DNA of 64,000 bases from an uncultured Granulosicoccus sp. (lineage in GTDB: Bacteria > Pseudomonadota > Gammaproteobacteria > Granulosicoccales > Granulosicoccaceae): assembly GCA_947499955.1 (NCBI GenBank), contig CANMQI010000017.1:1-64000 (forward strand). Reading direction: 5' to 3'. Below are positions 18,029 to 29,300 of the stretch, piece by piece. The notes under the pieces were generated by a model. The model was given only the letters and a program-made list of their open reading frames with translations, searched no databases and was not told the DNA's origin. Both the position numbers and the translations under genes were made by a program. Every line of letters starts with the position of its first letter. Position 1 is the first letter of the stretch.

Positions 18029-18925
18029 CTACAACAAGACGCCCAGCAGTACTGGCAGGTAGAAGATCGCCGCTATATGCGTCACCAGTATCAACCCCGA
18101 CACCTCGCTGGCATCATGGCCGTGCTTGATCGACAGCAGGTAGTTGAACACCGCCACAGGCACCATGGTCTCGATGATCAGTACGCCACGCGCAACCCCT
18201 TCAAGCCCCATCAGCATCGCCACACCAAAACCCACTGTCATCGCCAGCAGCGTGCGAATCAGCGCCCAGAGCAGGGTCGAGGGCAACTGCGCTGCGCGCA
18301 TGCCGGCCAGGCTGATACCCAGAGTGATCAGCATCAGCGGAATGACGACCTGGCCCAGCAGCTGCAGCGTCTGCAGGGCCATCTCGGGCAGCTGCCAGTC
18401 GAGCAGTCGCACCATCACGCCCAGCCAGATGGCATGCAGCACCGGGGAGCGCAGTACGCGCGACAGGCTGGCGCTACCGGCATAGATCGCATCACCCAGA
18501 CTGAACAGCAACAGACACTGCACCGCGAAGAACGCCATGGCATAGGCAAGTCCTTCTTCGCCAAAGGCCAGGAAGCACACCGGCAAACCCAGATTGCCGG
18601 TATTGCCCACCACCTGGGCGATGCACAGACGCCAGTCCTTGCCGGCCAGCTTCAACAGGCTGAATGCGGCAAGCGTGAACACGATATGTACCACGAGAGT
18701 GGCCAACGCCATGCGCCCCAGAGATTCGATCGGCACTGCCGACGTTGCCAGCGTGTGGAACAGCAAGGCCGGCATGCACAGATTGAGAATCAGCGTGGTC
18801 ACGAAATCCACGGGAAAACGGGGACCCTTGAAATGCCAGAACAGTCCGACGATGGCCAGAAACATGCCTGGTGCGAGAATATTGGCTATCTGGACGATCG
18901 TGCTGCTCACGTTGACCGGCTTCAC
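18029..18925 (-). CDS. AEC (auxin efflux carrier) family transporter
   Basis: A 298-residue membrane protein with about ten helices in the two five-helix halves of the AEC/BASS fold. Visible features are NILAPGMFLAIVGLFW, the conserved GNTGNLGLPVC segment near residue 107, and the C-terminal half SVPVAVFNYLLS-like region. Bacterial members export or import organic acids such as malate or malonate. The start appears to be GTG at 18925. It is divergent from the EamA gene at 19066 and no operon partner is visible. Confidence 0.82.
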   Translation of the reverse strand: MKPVNVSSTIVQIANILAPGMFLAIVGLFWHFKGPRFPVDFVTTLILNLCMPALLFHTLATSAVPIESLGRMALATLVVHIVFTLAAFSLLKLAGKDWRLCIAQVVGNTGNLGLPVCFLAFGEEGLAYAMAFFAVQCLLLFSLGDAIYAGSASLSRVLRSPVLHAIWLGVMVRLLDWQLPEMALQTLQLLGQVVIPLMLITLGISLAGMRAAQLPSTLLWALIRTLLAMTVGFGVAMLMGLEGVARGVLIIETMVPVAVFNYLLSIKHGHDASEVSGLILVTHIAAIFYLPVLLGVLL

Positions 18926-19065
18926 TAAAGTTGCGGGACCGGCGAGTATACTGGTGTCTCGATGTCCGGCAACAGCGCAGCCCTACCGTCAACCGGTCAA
19001 TCGCCTCGCCAGACATCAGCGCCTCCACCGGAGTCGCCGCCACTTGCCCATCAGGTTGAAGCCCC

Positions 19066-19950
19066 GTGACACGTAACCACTTATTGCTCGTGCTCCTCGT
19101 CAACGCCTTGTGGGGATTCAACTTCATTGCCGGCAAATACGGCACAGCCGTGTTCGGCCCCATGTTGTTCATCACGCTGCGCTTTGCCATCGTGCTGGCC
19201 CTGCTCTGCCTGTTTCTGCGTCGCGTGCCCGGGCAGATGCTGCGCATCATGGCCATCGGTCTGATGATGGGCGTCGGCCACTACAGCTTCATGTTCTACG
19301 GCATCTACCTGGCAGGCTCGCTCTCCTCGGTTGCCATCACCTCCCAGCTCACGGTGCCTTTCGCCACCTTGCTGGCTATCGTCTTTCTGGGTGAGCGTAT
19401 CCGCTGGCCACGGTTTCTGGCCATCGTCACATCCTTCAGCGGCGTTGTGCTGATCGGTCTGGCACCGGTCGGACCCGAGCATCTCACGGCACTGGCGCTC
19501 ACCTCGGTGGCCTCTCTGGCGATGGCCATCTCCACCATTCTCATGCGTCAGCTGCAGGGAGTCTCGGCGCTGAATCTGCAGGCCTGGATCGCCCTGTACG
19601 CGACCATCGCCATGGGCACCATCACGATGATTCTGGAACAACCCCAGTGGTCGCAACTGGCGCTCATCCCGTTGCGTGAATACTGGACTGCGGCCTATTC
19701 AGCCATCGGTGCCACCATTGTCGGCCACAGCCTGCAGTACTTCCTGCTGCAACGCTATTCGGTCAACAGTGTGGCACCGTTCATCACCTTGTCGACCTTG
19801 TTCGCAATTGTCTTCGGCATCGTACTGCTCGACGACGAGCTGACACTGAGAATCATCATCGGTGGTCTGCTGACCTTGCTGGGCGTTACTATCGTGGCCA
19901 TTCGCAACGCTCGCGAGAATGCCCCCAGCGGTCTGCGGGTACCGCGCTGA
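19066..19950 (+). CDS. EamA/DMT-family transporter
   Basis: A 294-residue, ten-helix drug/metabolite transporter with two EamA repeats (about 5-135 and 145-280). Typical features are NALWGFNFIAGKYG at the start, the SQLTVPFATLLAIVFLGER segment of the first repeat, and SVNSVAPFITLSTLFAIVFGIVLLDDEL in the second. Such carriers often export amino acids or metabolites. A GTG start at 19066 is used, as no ATG precedes the first helix. Confidence 0.85.
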   Translation: MTRNHLLLVLLVNALWGFNFIAGKYGTAVFGPMLFITLRFAIVLALLCLFLRRVPGQMLRIMAIGLMMGVGHYSFMFYGIYLAGSLSSVAITSQLTVPFATLLAIVFLGERIRWPRFLAIVTSFSGVVLIGLAPVGPEHLTALALTSVASLAMAISTILMRQLQGVSALNLQAWIALYATIAMGTITMILEQPQWSQLALIPLREYWTAAYSAIGATIVGHSLQYFLLQRYSVNSVAPFITLSTLFAIVFGIVLLDDELTLRIIIGGLLTLLGVTIVAIRNARENAPSGLRVPR

Positions 19951-20059
19951 TGTCCTGAGACCGATCGGGCCTCTGCCGAACGCCGCCTGAGAGCGCACCG
20001 TTTGCATCGAAGTGTCTACGGCGGACCTTCGGCTCATGGCGGACCATTCTGAGCACCGC

Positions 20060-20075
20060 CACACATTTATGTGTG
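20060..20075. repeat. Short palindrome upstream of pilY1
   Basis: CACACAT (20060-20066), two bases, then ATGTGTG (20069-20075). Flanking CCGC and GCGG partly extend the symmetry. It lies 160 bp upstream of the pilY1 start and may be an operator or transcript hairpin. The rest of the 287-bp gap shows nothing clear. Confidence 0.4.
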
Positions 20076-20237
20076 CGGTACTCATCCGCACTGCACAGCA
20101 GATTGCCTTGCCCCTAAAGGCCCGCACAGCCGTGCCGACTTACACACGACAAGCCATGGTTCTTCCGAGCCAGCTCTCGTGTCGCGTGCTATCCGGAAGA
20201 TGCGCAGGGCACACCTTCTTCCGGAGATTGGGGACGC

Positions 20238-23200
20238 ATGATCAACAAGGCGATATCGCGACGGGCAGGGTCAAGCTGTCTGAGCAGTGTTCTACTTCTG
20301 TCTCTGGCAGCAGCTGCCCAGGCAGACGATATCGATGTCTACACCGCCCAGGTCAGCGCCCAGCAGAAACCGAATATCCTGTTCGTGCTCGATTACTCGG
20401 GCAGTATGGCTGCCGACATCTACGGCAGTTACGAGGACAACGGCAACCCGAAGAAGATCGACATTCTCAAGAGCGCCATGCACACGGTGCTGGACAACAA
20501 TGTCGATTACATCAATGCCGGCATCGGTTCGCTCTACAGCAAGACAACCACCGGCATTCGCTGGCCCATCAGTGAACTCAGTGCCGATGCCAGCACGGTT
20601 GATCCGGATATCACACCGGGAAAATACACGGTAGCGGACATCATGGGCATGCAGGTCGATGAACGTGACTCGGGTGGTGGTACGGCAACGGTGGATGCCC
20701 TGGTCGAGGCCGCACAGTACTTTCGTGGCGATGCGGTGACTCACAACGACAGTGATCCCAACGATGGCAGCCGACATGAGCCCGCCACCTGGGATAGCGT
20801 CAACGACCTCTATACCGGAGGGGATTGGCGTGCGGCGACACCGAGCAGCTACTCACCCGCCAATGCCTACGACACCAACCACACTCAGACCTACTACTGC
20901 AACGACTTCTCCACCTCCGGCGGCCCGAACTACTGCGAAGGCAAGTCCACCAGCTCCTGTGCTGTCATGGGGACTCTGGATTCACCCACCCCGGGCTACG
21001 AGCGTCAGGAGAACCTGTGGGGCAGCTACAGCCGCTGCGAATACATGCGCACACAGGACTGGATGGGGGCGCACTACAACTCGCCCATCACCCAGACTTG
21101 CCAGGCCAACACCATCGTTCTGATCTCCGATGGGCAACCCACCTGGCTCAATGACGGCGAATCGCTACGCAGCATTGTGGGAACCGGTGTGGACGGTTGT
21201 GACGATCTGAGCCTGAGCATTTTCGAGATGCCCGATGGCATGCAGATCGAAGGCAACTGCGGCCCCGAAGTCGTACGCACACTGGCCAACAATGATCAAA
21301 ACCCCGACATACCGGGCAGTGTGGTCAATACCTACACGGTCGGATTCAACGTCGAGGGACCAGGCAAGGAATACCTGAAGCTTCTGGCCAGTGAAGGACA
21401 GGGCAGCTTCTTCAGCGCCAATGAACCCGAGGAACTCAACGCCGCACTGAGCGCCATTGTCGATGAGGTGCTGGGCGGTAGCGAGAACTTCGCGGAACTC
21501 TCCATCGACATCGACAAGGCGAACTTCTCCCATGACAACCGCGCCTTCTTCGGCCTGTTTTCACCCACCTCCCGGCGCAGCTGGCAGGGTAATCTGAAAG
21601 GCTATTTCGTGGACAATACCGGGCTGATCGACATACACGGCCTGCCGGCGACCGTCGCGACCGACAAGGGTGAGCAGTTTGCCGAAACGGCGCAGAGCTT
21701 CTGGTCCGACGAAGTCGATGGCAATTCGGTGATCGATGGCGGTGCCAGTGAACAGTTGCAGACGGCAACCCGCAAGCTGTACACCTTCACCGGTACTACC
21801 ATTTCATCGATAGGCGCGCCACTGGCTGGCGTGGCAGCCAACCGGCTTGATAGCGGCAACGATCAGGTCACAGCCAGCATGATGGGCTTGCCGGATGGTT
21901 CTGCCAAGCGGGAACTGGCGCTCGACTGGCTCCAGAGCGCCCCCATGGGTGACCCACTGCACAGCAAGAGCGTACAGGTGAACTACGGCACGCAGACGGT
22001 CGTCTATCTGTCGACCAACCAGGGTCTGCTGCACGCCATTGATGCCACGGCCCCTACTGACAGTGGTAGCAGCGACAGCACTGGCGGCGAAGAATTGTTT
22101 GCCTACATGCCACCACGCTTGCTCGCCAATCTGCCGGACCTGATGGAGAACGCCAACACCGGTGCGCACATCTACGGACTCGATGGCGGCATCACGCGCT
22201 GGCACACCGACACGAACAATGACGGCATCGTCAACAATGGCGAAAAGCTGTTGCTGGTGCTGGGCATGCGCCGCGGCGGCACCGCCTATCATGCACTGGA
22301 TGTCAGCGACCCGGATTCACCCCGACTGGCGTGGGTCATCGATGAACTGAATAGCGACTTCCCGCAACTGACGCAAAGCTGGTCACGTATGTCGCTGATC
22401 AAGGTGCGTGACGGCACCGGGGAACGCAAGGTACTGGCCTTTGCCGCCGGCTACGATGCCGATGTTCAAGACCCCGTCAATGCGCCTGCCGTCTCCAAAG
22501 GCAACGCCATCTACATGATCGACGACAGCGGTGATCTGTTATGGCAGGTGGACAGCCGCGATCATGCTGCCATGCAGTACTCGATAGCCTCGGACCTGAC
22601 CGTCATCGATAGTGACAGGGACAGTCTTGCTGACCGCATCTATGTAGGTGACCTTGGTGGTCAACTCTGGCGTATCGACTTCGACGACATCAGATCCACA
22701 CCGGATGTCACCCTGCTGGCTGATCTGGACGACGGCGATCATCAACCGATCTTCTATGCCCCCAGCGTGGCCTTGAACAGAGACGGCGGCGAGGAGTATC
22801 TGTCAGTGAGCGTCGGTTCGGGCAATCGCACCAACCCGCTGCTGGCCGGCCTGCAGAACAATATCTACATGATTCGTGATATCGATGTCGACAAGGGAGC
22901 GCCCGCCTCGGGTTTCACGACCATCGAACCCACCGACCTGTTCGATGCCACCAATGACACCATCAGTTCAGCCGATGCCGATGTGGCAACCGACGCCCAG
23001 GAAGACCTGGATGCTGCACGCGGTTGGCGAGTGGCGCTGGCAAGCAATGAAAAGGCGTTGTCTCGGCTGGTGACCTTCGAGGGCAAGCTGCTGGCGACAA
23101 CGTTCGAGGCAGAGCCACAGATCGACCCTCTGAGCTGTGGGTTCGATACGACAGGGCGTTTCTACATGATGGACATCAACAGTGCAGCACCGGTGCCCGA

Positions 23201-23396
23201 TCTGTATCCGGACAGCACACGCAGCAGCGACAGCAATCCGGCGGCACGCAGCCGGGTACTGGAAAGCTCGGGGATTCCCAGTTCACCGGTCATTGTCTTT
23301 CCCAAGGGCTCCGGCACGGTTCAGGTCATCGTCGACAAGGAATCGGTGAACCTGATCAATCAGAAGCTCTCTCGCGTCTACTGGCACGCGCGTTGA
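20238..23396 (+). CDS. pilY1: PilY1/PilC-type type IV pilus tip-associated protein
   Basis: A 1052-residue exported protein. A signal peptide (to about AQAD, residue 29) is followed by a von Willebrand A domain with the MIDAS motif DYSGSM (52-57), including a Cys-rich insertion (about 220-290), and then by the C-terminal beta-propeller of PilC/PilY1 proteins from about residue 570. A calcium-binding loop of PilY1 type lies at 658-669 (DTNNDGIVNNGE). Family members prime pilus assembly and act in adhesion and surface sensing. The minor pilin genes that usually accompany pilY1 are absent; a PilU-like ATPase gene follows instead. Confidence 0.88.
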   Translation: MINKAISRRAGSSCLSSVLLLSLAAAAQADDIDVYTAQVSAQQKPNILFVLDYSGSMAADIYGSYEDNGNPKKIDILKSAMHTVLDNNVDYINAGIGSLYSKTTTGIRWPISELSADASTVDPDITPGKYTVADIMGMQVDERDSGGGTATVDALVEAAQYFRGDAVTHNDSDPNDGSRHEPATWDSVNDLYTGGDWRAATPSSYSPANAYDTNHTQTYYCNDFSTSGGPNYCEGKSTSSCAVMGTLDSPTPGYERQENLWGSYSRCEYMRTQDWMGAHYNSPITQTCQANTIVLISDGQPTWLNDGESLRSIVGTGVDGCDDLSLSIFEMPDGMQIEGNCGPEVVRTLANNDQNPDIPGSVVNTYTVGFNVEGPGKEYLKLLASEGQGSFFSANEPEELNAALSAIVDEVLGGSENFAELSIDIDKANFSHDNRAFFGLFSPTSRRSWQGNLKGYFVDNTGLIDIHGLPATVATDKGEQFAETAQSFWSDEVDGNSVIDGGASEQLQTATRKLYTFTGTTISSIGAPLAGVAANRLDSGNDQVTASMMGLPDGSAKRELALDWLQSAPMGDPLHSKSVQVNYGTQTVVYLSTNQGLLHAIDATAPTDSGSSDSTGGEELFAYMPPRLLANLPDLMENANTGAHIYGLDGGITRWHTDTNNDGIVNNGEKLLLVLGMRRGGTAYHALDVSDPDSPRLAWVIDELNSDFPQLTQSWSRMSLIKVRDGTGERKVLAFAAGYDADVQDPVNAPAVSKGNAIYMIDDSGDLLWQVDSRDHAAMQYSIASDLTVIDSDRDSLADRIYVGDLGGQLWRIDFDDIRSTPDVTLLADLDDGDHQPIFYAPSVALNRDGGEEYLSVSVGSGNRTNPLLAGLQNNIYMIRDIDVDKGAPASGFTTIEPTDLFDATNDTISSADADVATDAQEDLDAARGWRVALASNEKALSRLVTFEGKLLATTFEAEPQIDPLSCGFDTTGRFYMMDINSAAPVPDLYPDSTRSSDSNPAARSRVLESSGIPSSPVIVFPKGSGTVQVIVDKESVNLINQKLSRVYWHAR

Positions 23397-23544
23397 CAAT
23401 CCGATGCACAAATCCCCCGCACTGCGCGCAACGCTGTCTGCGAGCGGTGGTATTTGCGGCATTTGCGGGTCCGTTCCGCTTCAATATCGTTGCGCGAAGC
23501 CGCTACCCCCAAACAATGGATCTTCTGACATCACAGGCCCGGTC

Positions 23545-24975
23545 ATGGACATATACGCACTGCTGAAACGTTTGGTCGATTTTGATGGATCCGACCTGTA
23601 CCTGGCCACCGGAGCGCCTCCCAGCGCCAAGTTCGCCGGCGAACTGACCGCCTTGAGCGACCAGCCCTACGCACGTGGCGAGGTCGAGGCAATCGCCCGA
23701 GAGATCATGAGCGATGAGCAGTGCGAGGAATTCGATCGCGAACTGGAAATGAACCTGGCGATTGCGCCCGAAGGCATAGGCCGCTTCCGGCTCAACATCT
23801 TCAAGCAGCGCAATGAAGTCTCATTGGTCGCACGAAACATCCAGACCGAGATTCCGCGGTTCGATGATCTGGGCCTGCCCGACATTCTCAAGGATGTCAT
23901 TACTGCCAAGAACGGACTGGTGCTGTTTGTCGGCGGCACCGGCTCCGGTAAATCCACGTCACTGGCCGCCTTGATCGATCACCGCAACAGCTTCAAGGGC
24001 GGTCATATCATCACCATCGAAGACCCCGTCGAGTACGTCCACCCTCACAAGAAATGCATCGTCAATCAGCGAGAAGTCGGCGTTGACACCAACAGTTTTC
24101 ATGCAGCGTTGAAGAACACCCTGCGCCAGGCGCCGGACGTGATCCTGATTGGCGAGATTCGTGATCGCGAGACCATGGAGCATGCCGTGGCCTTTGCGGA
24201 AACCGGCCACCTGGCCATCTCCACACTGCATGCCAACAACGCCAATCAGGCGCTGGATCGCATCATCAATTTCTTTCCCGAAGAACGCAAGGCGCAGCTG
24301 CTGCACGATCTTGGCAACAACATCCGCGCCATTGTCTCGCAGCGCCTGGTCCCCACGGTCGATGGCAAGCGCTGTGCTGCCATCGAGATTCTGCTCGGCT
24401 CACACACCATCAAGCAGATGATCATGAAGGACCAGCTGGCCGACATCAAGGAGGCCATGCTCAAGTCCGAAAACCAGGGCATGAAGACATTCGACAGTGC
24501 GCTGTTCGATCTTGCCCGCGCCGGTCGCATCACGCAGGACGAGGCCCTGAAGAATGCAGATTCTGCCAACAATCTGCGCCTGCGCTTCAAACTGAGCGGC
24601 CCTGTCAACGAAGAAGACAACAGTGATCTGCTGCTGCGTGGACAATTGCCCAGTCAGGCAGCTGCCGCCAAGGCGGCGGCAGAGGCGGCAAGCAAGTCGA
24701 AGAGTGATGACAAGAGTGAGCCCGAGGCAGCTGAGGCCGACGCTGATTCTGCCAGTCTGGACATTCATGCCGCCATGGCGCAGCAGATCGCCAATCATCG
24801 TGCCGCCAATGATGATGAGAAACAGGCGCGTACCGAAGAACCCGGTGGCAGCGGTAGCCTGGAGAAGGCTGCCGAACTGTTCGAACTCTCTCTGGAGGAG
24901 ACCTCGGAACCGGAACCGGACGATGAATCGGGTGAGGATGAAACACCGCAGTTCGGTATGGGCCGTATCGGCTGA
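23545..24975 (+). CDS. pilU: PilT/PilU-family type IV pilus retraction ATPase with acidic C-terminal extension
   Basis: A 476-residue hexameric retraction ATPase. Walker A is GGTGSGKS (130-137), the Asp box ITIEDPVEYVH, Walker B VILIGEIRDRETM and the His box GHLAISTLHANN. The conserved part ends near residue 370. About 105 further residues are Ala-, Ser- and acid-rich, longer than usual for PilU. The ATG at 23545 (MDIYALLKRLV) matches the usual family start; the frame from 23404 is longer but lacks family sequence there. It is 148 bp after pilY1, on the same strand. Confidence 0.88.
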   Translation: MDIYALLKRLVDFDGSDLYLATGAPPSAKFAGELTALSDQPYARGEVEAIAREIMSDEQCEEFDRELEMNLAIAPEGIGRFRLNIFKQRNEVSLVARNIQTEIPRFDDLGLPDILKDVITAKNGLVLFVGGTGSGKSTSLAALIDHRNSFKGGHIITIEDPVEYVHPHKKCIVNQREVGVDTNSFHAALKNTLRQAPDVILIGEIRDRETMEHAVAFAETGHLAISTLHANNANQALDRIINFFPEERKAQLLHDLGNNIRAIVSQRLVPTVDGKRCAAIEILLGSHTIKQMIMKDQLADIKEAMLKSENQGMKTFDSALFDLARAGRITQDEALKNADSANNLRLRFKLSGPVNEEDNSDLLLRGQLPSQAAAAKAAAEAASKSKSDDKSEPEAAEADADSASLDIHAAMAQQIANHRAANDDEKQARTEEPGGSGSLEKAAELFELSLEETSEPEPDDESGEDETPQFGMGRIG

Positions 24976-25043
24976 GCACCACGTTACATCAGCAACACCC
25001 GCAATTCCCCTTCGCAGGCCAATGACAGGTATCCTCTGCCGTC

Positions 25044-26354
25044 ATGGCAGATACCGTACGTTTCATACACACCGCCGACCTGCATCTGGACTCGCCACTG
25101 CGCTCTCTGGCTGCCAGGAATCCGGCCCTGGGCGACCTGTTGCGCGATGCCAGTCGGAGGCTGTTGCAGAGACTGATCGACACCGCTCTGGAGGAACAGG
25201 TTGATGCCCTGCTGATTGCCGGTGATCTGTTCGATGGCGAGCAGGAAGATGTACACACGGCCATGGTGCTGCAGCGGGAACTGCGGCGCTTGCAGGCTCA
25301 GGATATTCCGGTGTTCATCATCTGGGGAAACCATGATGCCGAGACCCGCTTCCTCGAAAGCAGGATTCTCGACCTGCCTGACAATGTGCATGCCTTTGAC
25401 GGTCGTGGTGGCAGGAAGCATTTCGCCAATGATCGCGCTGTGGTGCATGGCGTCAGTTTCACCAAGCGCAAGACTCCTGAATCCCTGCTGGGCAAGTATG
25501 GCAAGGCTGATCCGCATTGCTTCAACATCGGCATGCTGCATACCAGCCTGACCGGCGCTGATGGTCACAACGATTACGCACCCTGCACGCTCAACGAGTT
25601 GATCGACAAGGGCTTCGACTACTGGGCGCTGGGCCATATCCACAAACGCCAGATTCACCACGAACAGCCGGCCATCGTCATGCCGGGGAATCCGCTGGGC
25701 CGACACATCAACGAGGCCGGGGAACGTTCGATCAGCCTGGTCACACTCGCCAGCGGGGAGAAACCGGATATTCGCAGCATCAATCTGGCCCCCGTACGTT
25801 TTGAACGATTGCCGGTTTCACTCGACGGTATCGACGACCGAAAGCTCGCCTACGAGCAGATGCTCGAGGCATTGAATTGCTGCCGGGATTCCATGGATAC
25901 CGACGTTCTCATCGTGCGCCTGGAGCTCGAAGGCCGCAGTGTGCTGGCCAGCAGCTATCAACGAGACCGTCAGACACTGCTCGTTGCTCTGCAAACCGAA
26001 TACGAACACCGCGATGATCTGTGGATAGACAGTGTCAGTGCACGCTCCCTGCAACTGCCTGAAGAACACGAAGACGCGGCCGAGAGCAACCATTCGATTG
26101 CCGCTGAACTGCAGACTCTGGTGGGCAAGGACTTGCTGGAGAGCATCGCCCTGCAGGAAGCCGTTGCCGAAGACCTGAAGCTATTGTCCAAGGCGCTGCC
26201 ACCGGACCTTAACGGTCTGTTTGGCGCCACCCCCGAAGAGGAACGCGAATTCATTCGCCGTTCACTCTTGCCCGACGCCTCCGTATGGATGTTGCGCCAG
26301 TTGGAAGCTCAGACGTCCGTCGACAAGGACTCGGATGAAGGGGCGCAATCATGA
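25044..26354 (+). CDS. yhaO: SbcD/YhaO-type metallophosphoesterase (DNA repair exonuclease)
   Basis: A 436-residue protein with a Mre11-like phosphoesterase domain: TADLHLDSP near 10, AGDLFDGE near 58, GNHDAET near 96, HTSLTG near 168 and GHIHKRQ near 198. These give the two-metal site of a nuclease. A helical C-terminal region follows. Its stop overlaps the start of the SMC-like gene by 4 bp (ATGA), as with YhaO/YhaN pairs, which resemble SbcCD and act in DNA end or repair processing. The exact substrate is not known. Confidence 0.88.
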   Translation: MADTVRFIHTADLHLDSPLRSLAARNPALGDLLRDASRRLLQRLIDTALEEQVDALLIAGDLFDGEQEDVHTAMVLQRELRRLQAQDIPVFIIWGNHDAETRFLESRILDLPDNVHAFDGRGGRKHFANDRAVVHGVSFTKRKTPESLLGKYGKADPHCFNIGMLHTSLTGADGHNDYAPCTLNELIDKGFDYWALGHIHKRQIHHEQPAIVMPGNPLGRHINEAGERSISLVTLASGEKPDIRSINLAPVRFERLPVSLDGIDDRKLAYEQMLEALNCCRDSMDTDVLIVRLELEGRSVLASSYQRDRQTLLVALQTEYEHRDDLWIDSVSARSLQLPEEHEDAAESNHSIAAELQTLVGKDLLESIALQEAVAEDLKLLSKALPPDLNGLFGATPEEEREFIRRSLLPDASVWMLRQLEAQTSVDKDSDEGAQS

Positions 26355-29300
26355 GATTCGAGAAACTCAACCTGCGACGCTTCGGTCACTTTACCGATTT
26401 CGAACTGGCGTTCGGCCCGCAGACTCCGGGCGTGCCGGACCTGCATGTCCTGTACGGCCCCAATGAGGCTGGCAAGTCGACAACCCTCGCCGCCATTGCC
26501 GACCTGCTCTATGGCATCAAGCGAACGACACCGTGGAATTTCCTGCACAACAACAATGTGCTGGAACTCGAAGCCACGCTGGAGCAAGGTACGCAAAGCG
26601 TTCACCTGAAGCGTTTCAAGAACCATTGGGCCAATGCCTCCAATGATCGTCTCGAGCGTTTCCCACTCGACTTGCAAGGCCTGACGCGTGATGACTACGC
26701 ACGCCGCTTCTCCTTTGACGAGCAGACACTGCAGGCGGGTGGCGAGCAAATTCTCAACAGCGACGGCGATGTCGGTCAGGCCCTGTTTTCAGCCAGTGCC
26801 GGGCTTGCAAATCTGAAGGGCCAGATCGATGAGGCGCTAAGCGATGCCAATGCGTTCTGGATGCCGAACAAGCGAGTCAATCTGCAACTGACAGATCTGA
26901 AGAAACAGCTTGCCGATAACAAGAAGCAGATGGAGGCCGCCAAGCTCGACACCCGTGAATGGAAGCGGCGCTGCGACAAACTCGAGCATGCCACGCTACG
27001 ACGTGACAAGCATCGTCAGCTGCGCGATGACCTGCAGCTGGCTTGTCGACAACTGGAAAAACGCCAATCTGCCCAGGCTCTGGCGACGCACTATCGCAAA
27101 CTGCTTGAACAGCGTGATGCGCTGATGGCAGACGCCGCCGTGCCAATGGAACACCCTCGGGCCGCCGACTTTCTGACAGGACAAAGCGCCAGGCAATTGC
27201 TGGAGAAGACTCGCGACCAGCTGGAGGATTGTCGCATTGCCCAGGCCGCCCGCAGCGATCTGGAATCCCGGTTGCAGGAACTGCAGGAACGCCTTGCCGC
27301 GGCGACCCCTGATGCCAAGGCTTTGTTGCTGGTACAGGCAGCCAAGCGCATTCAACACCTCTCCGATGAGAGCGCTGCGGTTTACGAATGGCAGCAGCAG
27401 CAGGCACAGTGCCAGACCACGATCGAGCAGTGCGCCGTCGAGCTGGAATCGGCCCGTGAACGATTGGCGCTGCCACCAGGCATCTCTCTTGAGAACACGT
27501 TGCCCGGCGAGAGTCTGCTGGCTGAACTGCAGACGCTGCTTGACACGGAACAGACCCTGTCGGCCGCGGTTCGTCATGCCCAGGCGGAGCTGGACGACTT
27601 GCAGGCACTACCTGAACAGATGGGTGCCGCGGATGCTCAGGCGGATGCGGATACTGCAGCTCCTGATCTGGAGATCGCCAGCGATTTGCTGCGCAGCATT
27701 CAGCAGGAAGGACTGAGCAATCAACTGAGCGCCGCCCGGGAAACCTTGCTCGAGAGCCGGCACGCCCTGCGCACAAAGCTGGAGAAAGCCGGGCTTTCAG
27801 TCGAGCAGCTGAGTCAGCTGACCCTGCCCGACTCAAGCTGGCTCGAGGAGAAGCTCAGTGAGCTGAGTGATGGGCAGCATCAGCTCGAGCAATTGAACGA
27901 GCGCATCGCCACACTCTCTGCCGAGATTCGTGACAAGCAGGAGCGTTGCACCGAATTGTCACTGGCCGGCGCGCTGGACCCTGCGCAGCTGAGTGATGCC
28001 AGAGAATCACGTGACAGCGCGTGGTCGGCACACAGCCAGGCCATCGACGAATTGCAACCTCATCCGGCACTACAGGCGAGCGCCCGACTGTTTGCACAAA
28101 CGCTGGGTCATCATGATGCCTTGCTGGCACAGGCTGCCAGCACCAATCAGGCTACTGCCGAACTGCAATTGCTTCAGACACAACTGCAGCGTCAGCAGGA
28201 TGAGTATCGGGATCTGACTGAGGCACAGCTTCCTGAACGGCAATTGCAGCAGCAGCGTTGTGTCGAGCAGTTGAAAAGTGGCGTGGCAAGCTTCCACACT
28301 GCGGACGCGATGGATGCCAGGCTGCTGCGCGCGCGGCATGCACTGGTCGCCAGGCTTGTCGCCGAACAGGAGACCATTGAGTCGCAGGTACTGACTCAGG
28401 AAAAGCTGGAACTCAAGGCCTCAGAGCAAAGTCGCAAGCTGTTGACCATGCTCGCCCCCCTGCAACCCCCTGCTCGTCAGGAAGCACTGGGCAGACTGGC
28501 GCTCGACGATCTGCTGATGCAAGCGGGGAGCATTCTGAAAACGCTCAAGGCCGAGATGAGCGAACAGCAGGACGCGAAGCGGGCTCTGGCAGTACTGGTC
28601 GAATCACATGCCAGACGCGGTGAGCAGCTGGAAGCCGCAAAGCAGGAACTGTCTGCCTGGCAGGCACAATGGGAATCTCTGACGAGCGACACGCTGTTCT
28701 CCGGCATGCCACTGCCTCGGGCACGCGATTCCCTGTCCTGGGTGGCGAGCCTGCCTCCGCTGGTGCAGCGGCATCGCGATGCCACACAGGAATTGGACAA
28801 TCTGTCCGGGCGGCTTGCCACGCGGGAGAAGGCCATCACCGAACTGATGGAGGAGCTTGCCGAAGAATCCCTGCCCGATGCCTTGCAACATCTGAATGCA
28901 GCCACGCAGCAGGTGCAGAACCATGAGGCCTTGCAGACTCAGCTGACAGCCCTGCAACACAAACTGGCGAAGAACGCTCAGACTCACGCCACCAGCCAGC
29001 AGGCTGTAGCGAGTCTGCGGCAGGAGCTGGGAGCTGAATCCGACCAGGACTTGCTGGCTTTGCTGATTCGTACCGAACAGCATCGCACACTCAATGATCG
29101 CTGCCTGGAGACGCTGGCGCAATTGCGGGATATCAGCGATGCAGACAACAGCGAAGAGGCTATCGAGCAACTGTGTCAGGAAGACGATGCCGAGGCACTG
29201 GAGCAGAAGCTGGCTGAACTGAGTACGCATTTGAAGGATGCCAGTGCCACCTACGATGAATCCAGCGAGGCCTGGGCGCTGGCCAATCGGGAACTGGAAG

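Noticed and set aside
17918..18928. A 336-codon plus-strand frame
   Set aside because: Antisense to the AEC-family transporter gene; no hydrophobic or domain pattern of its own.
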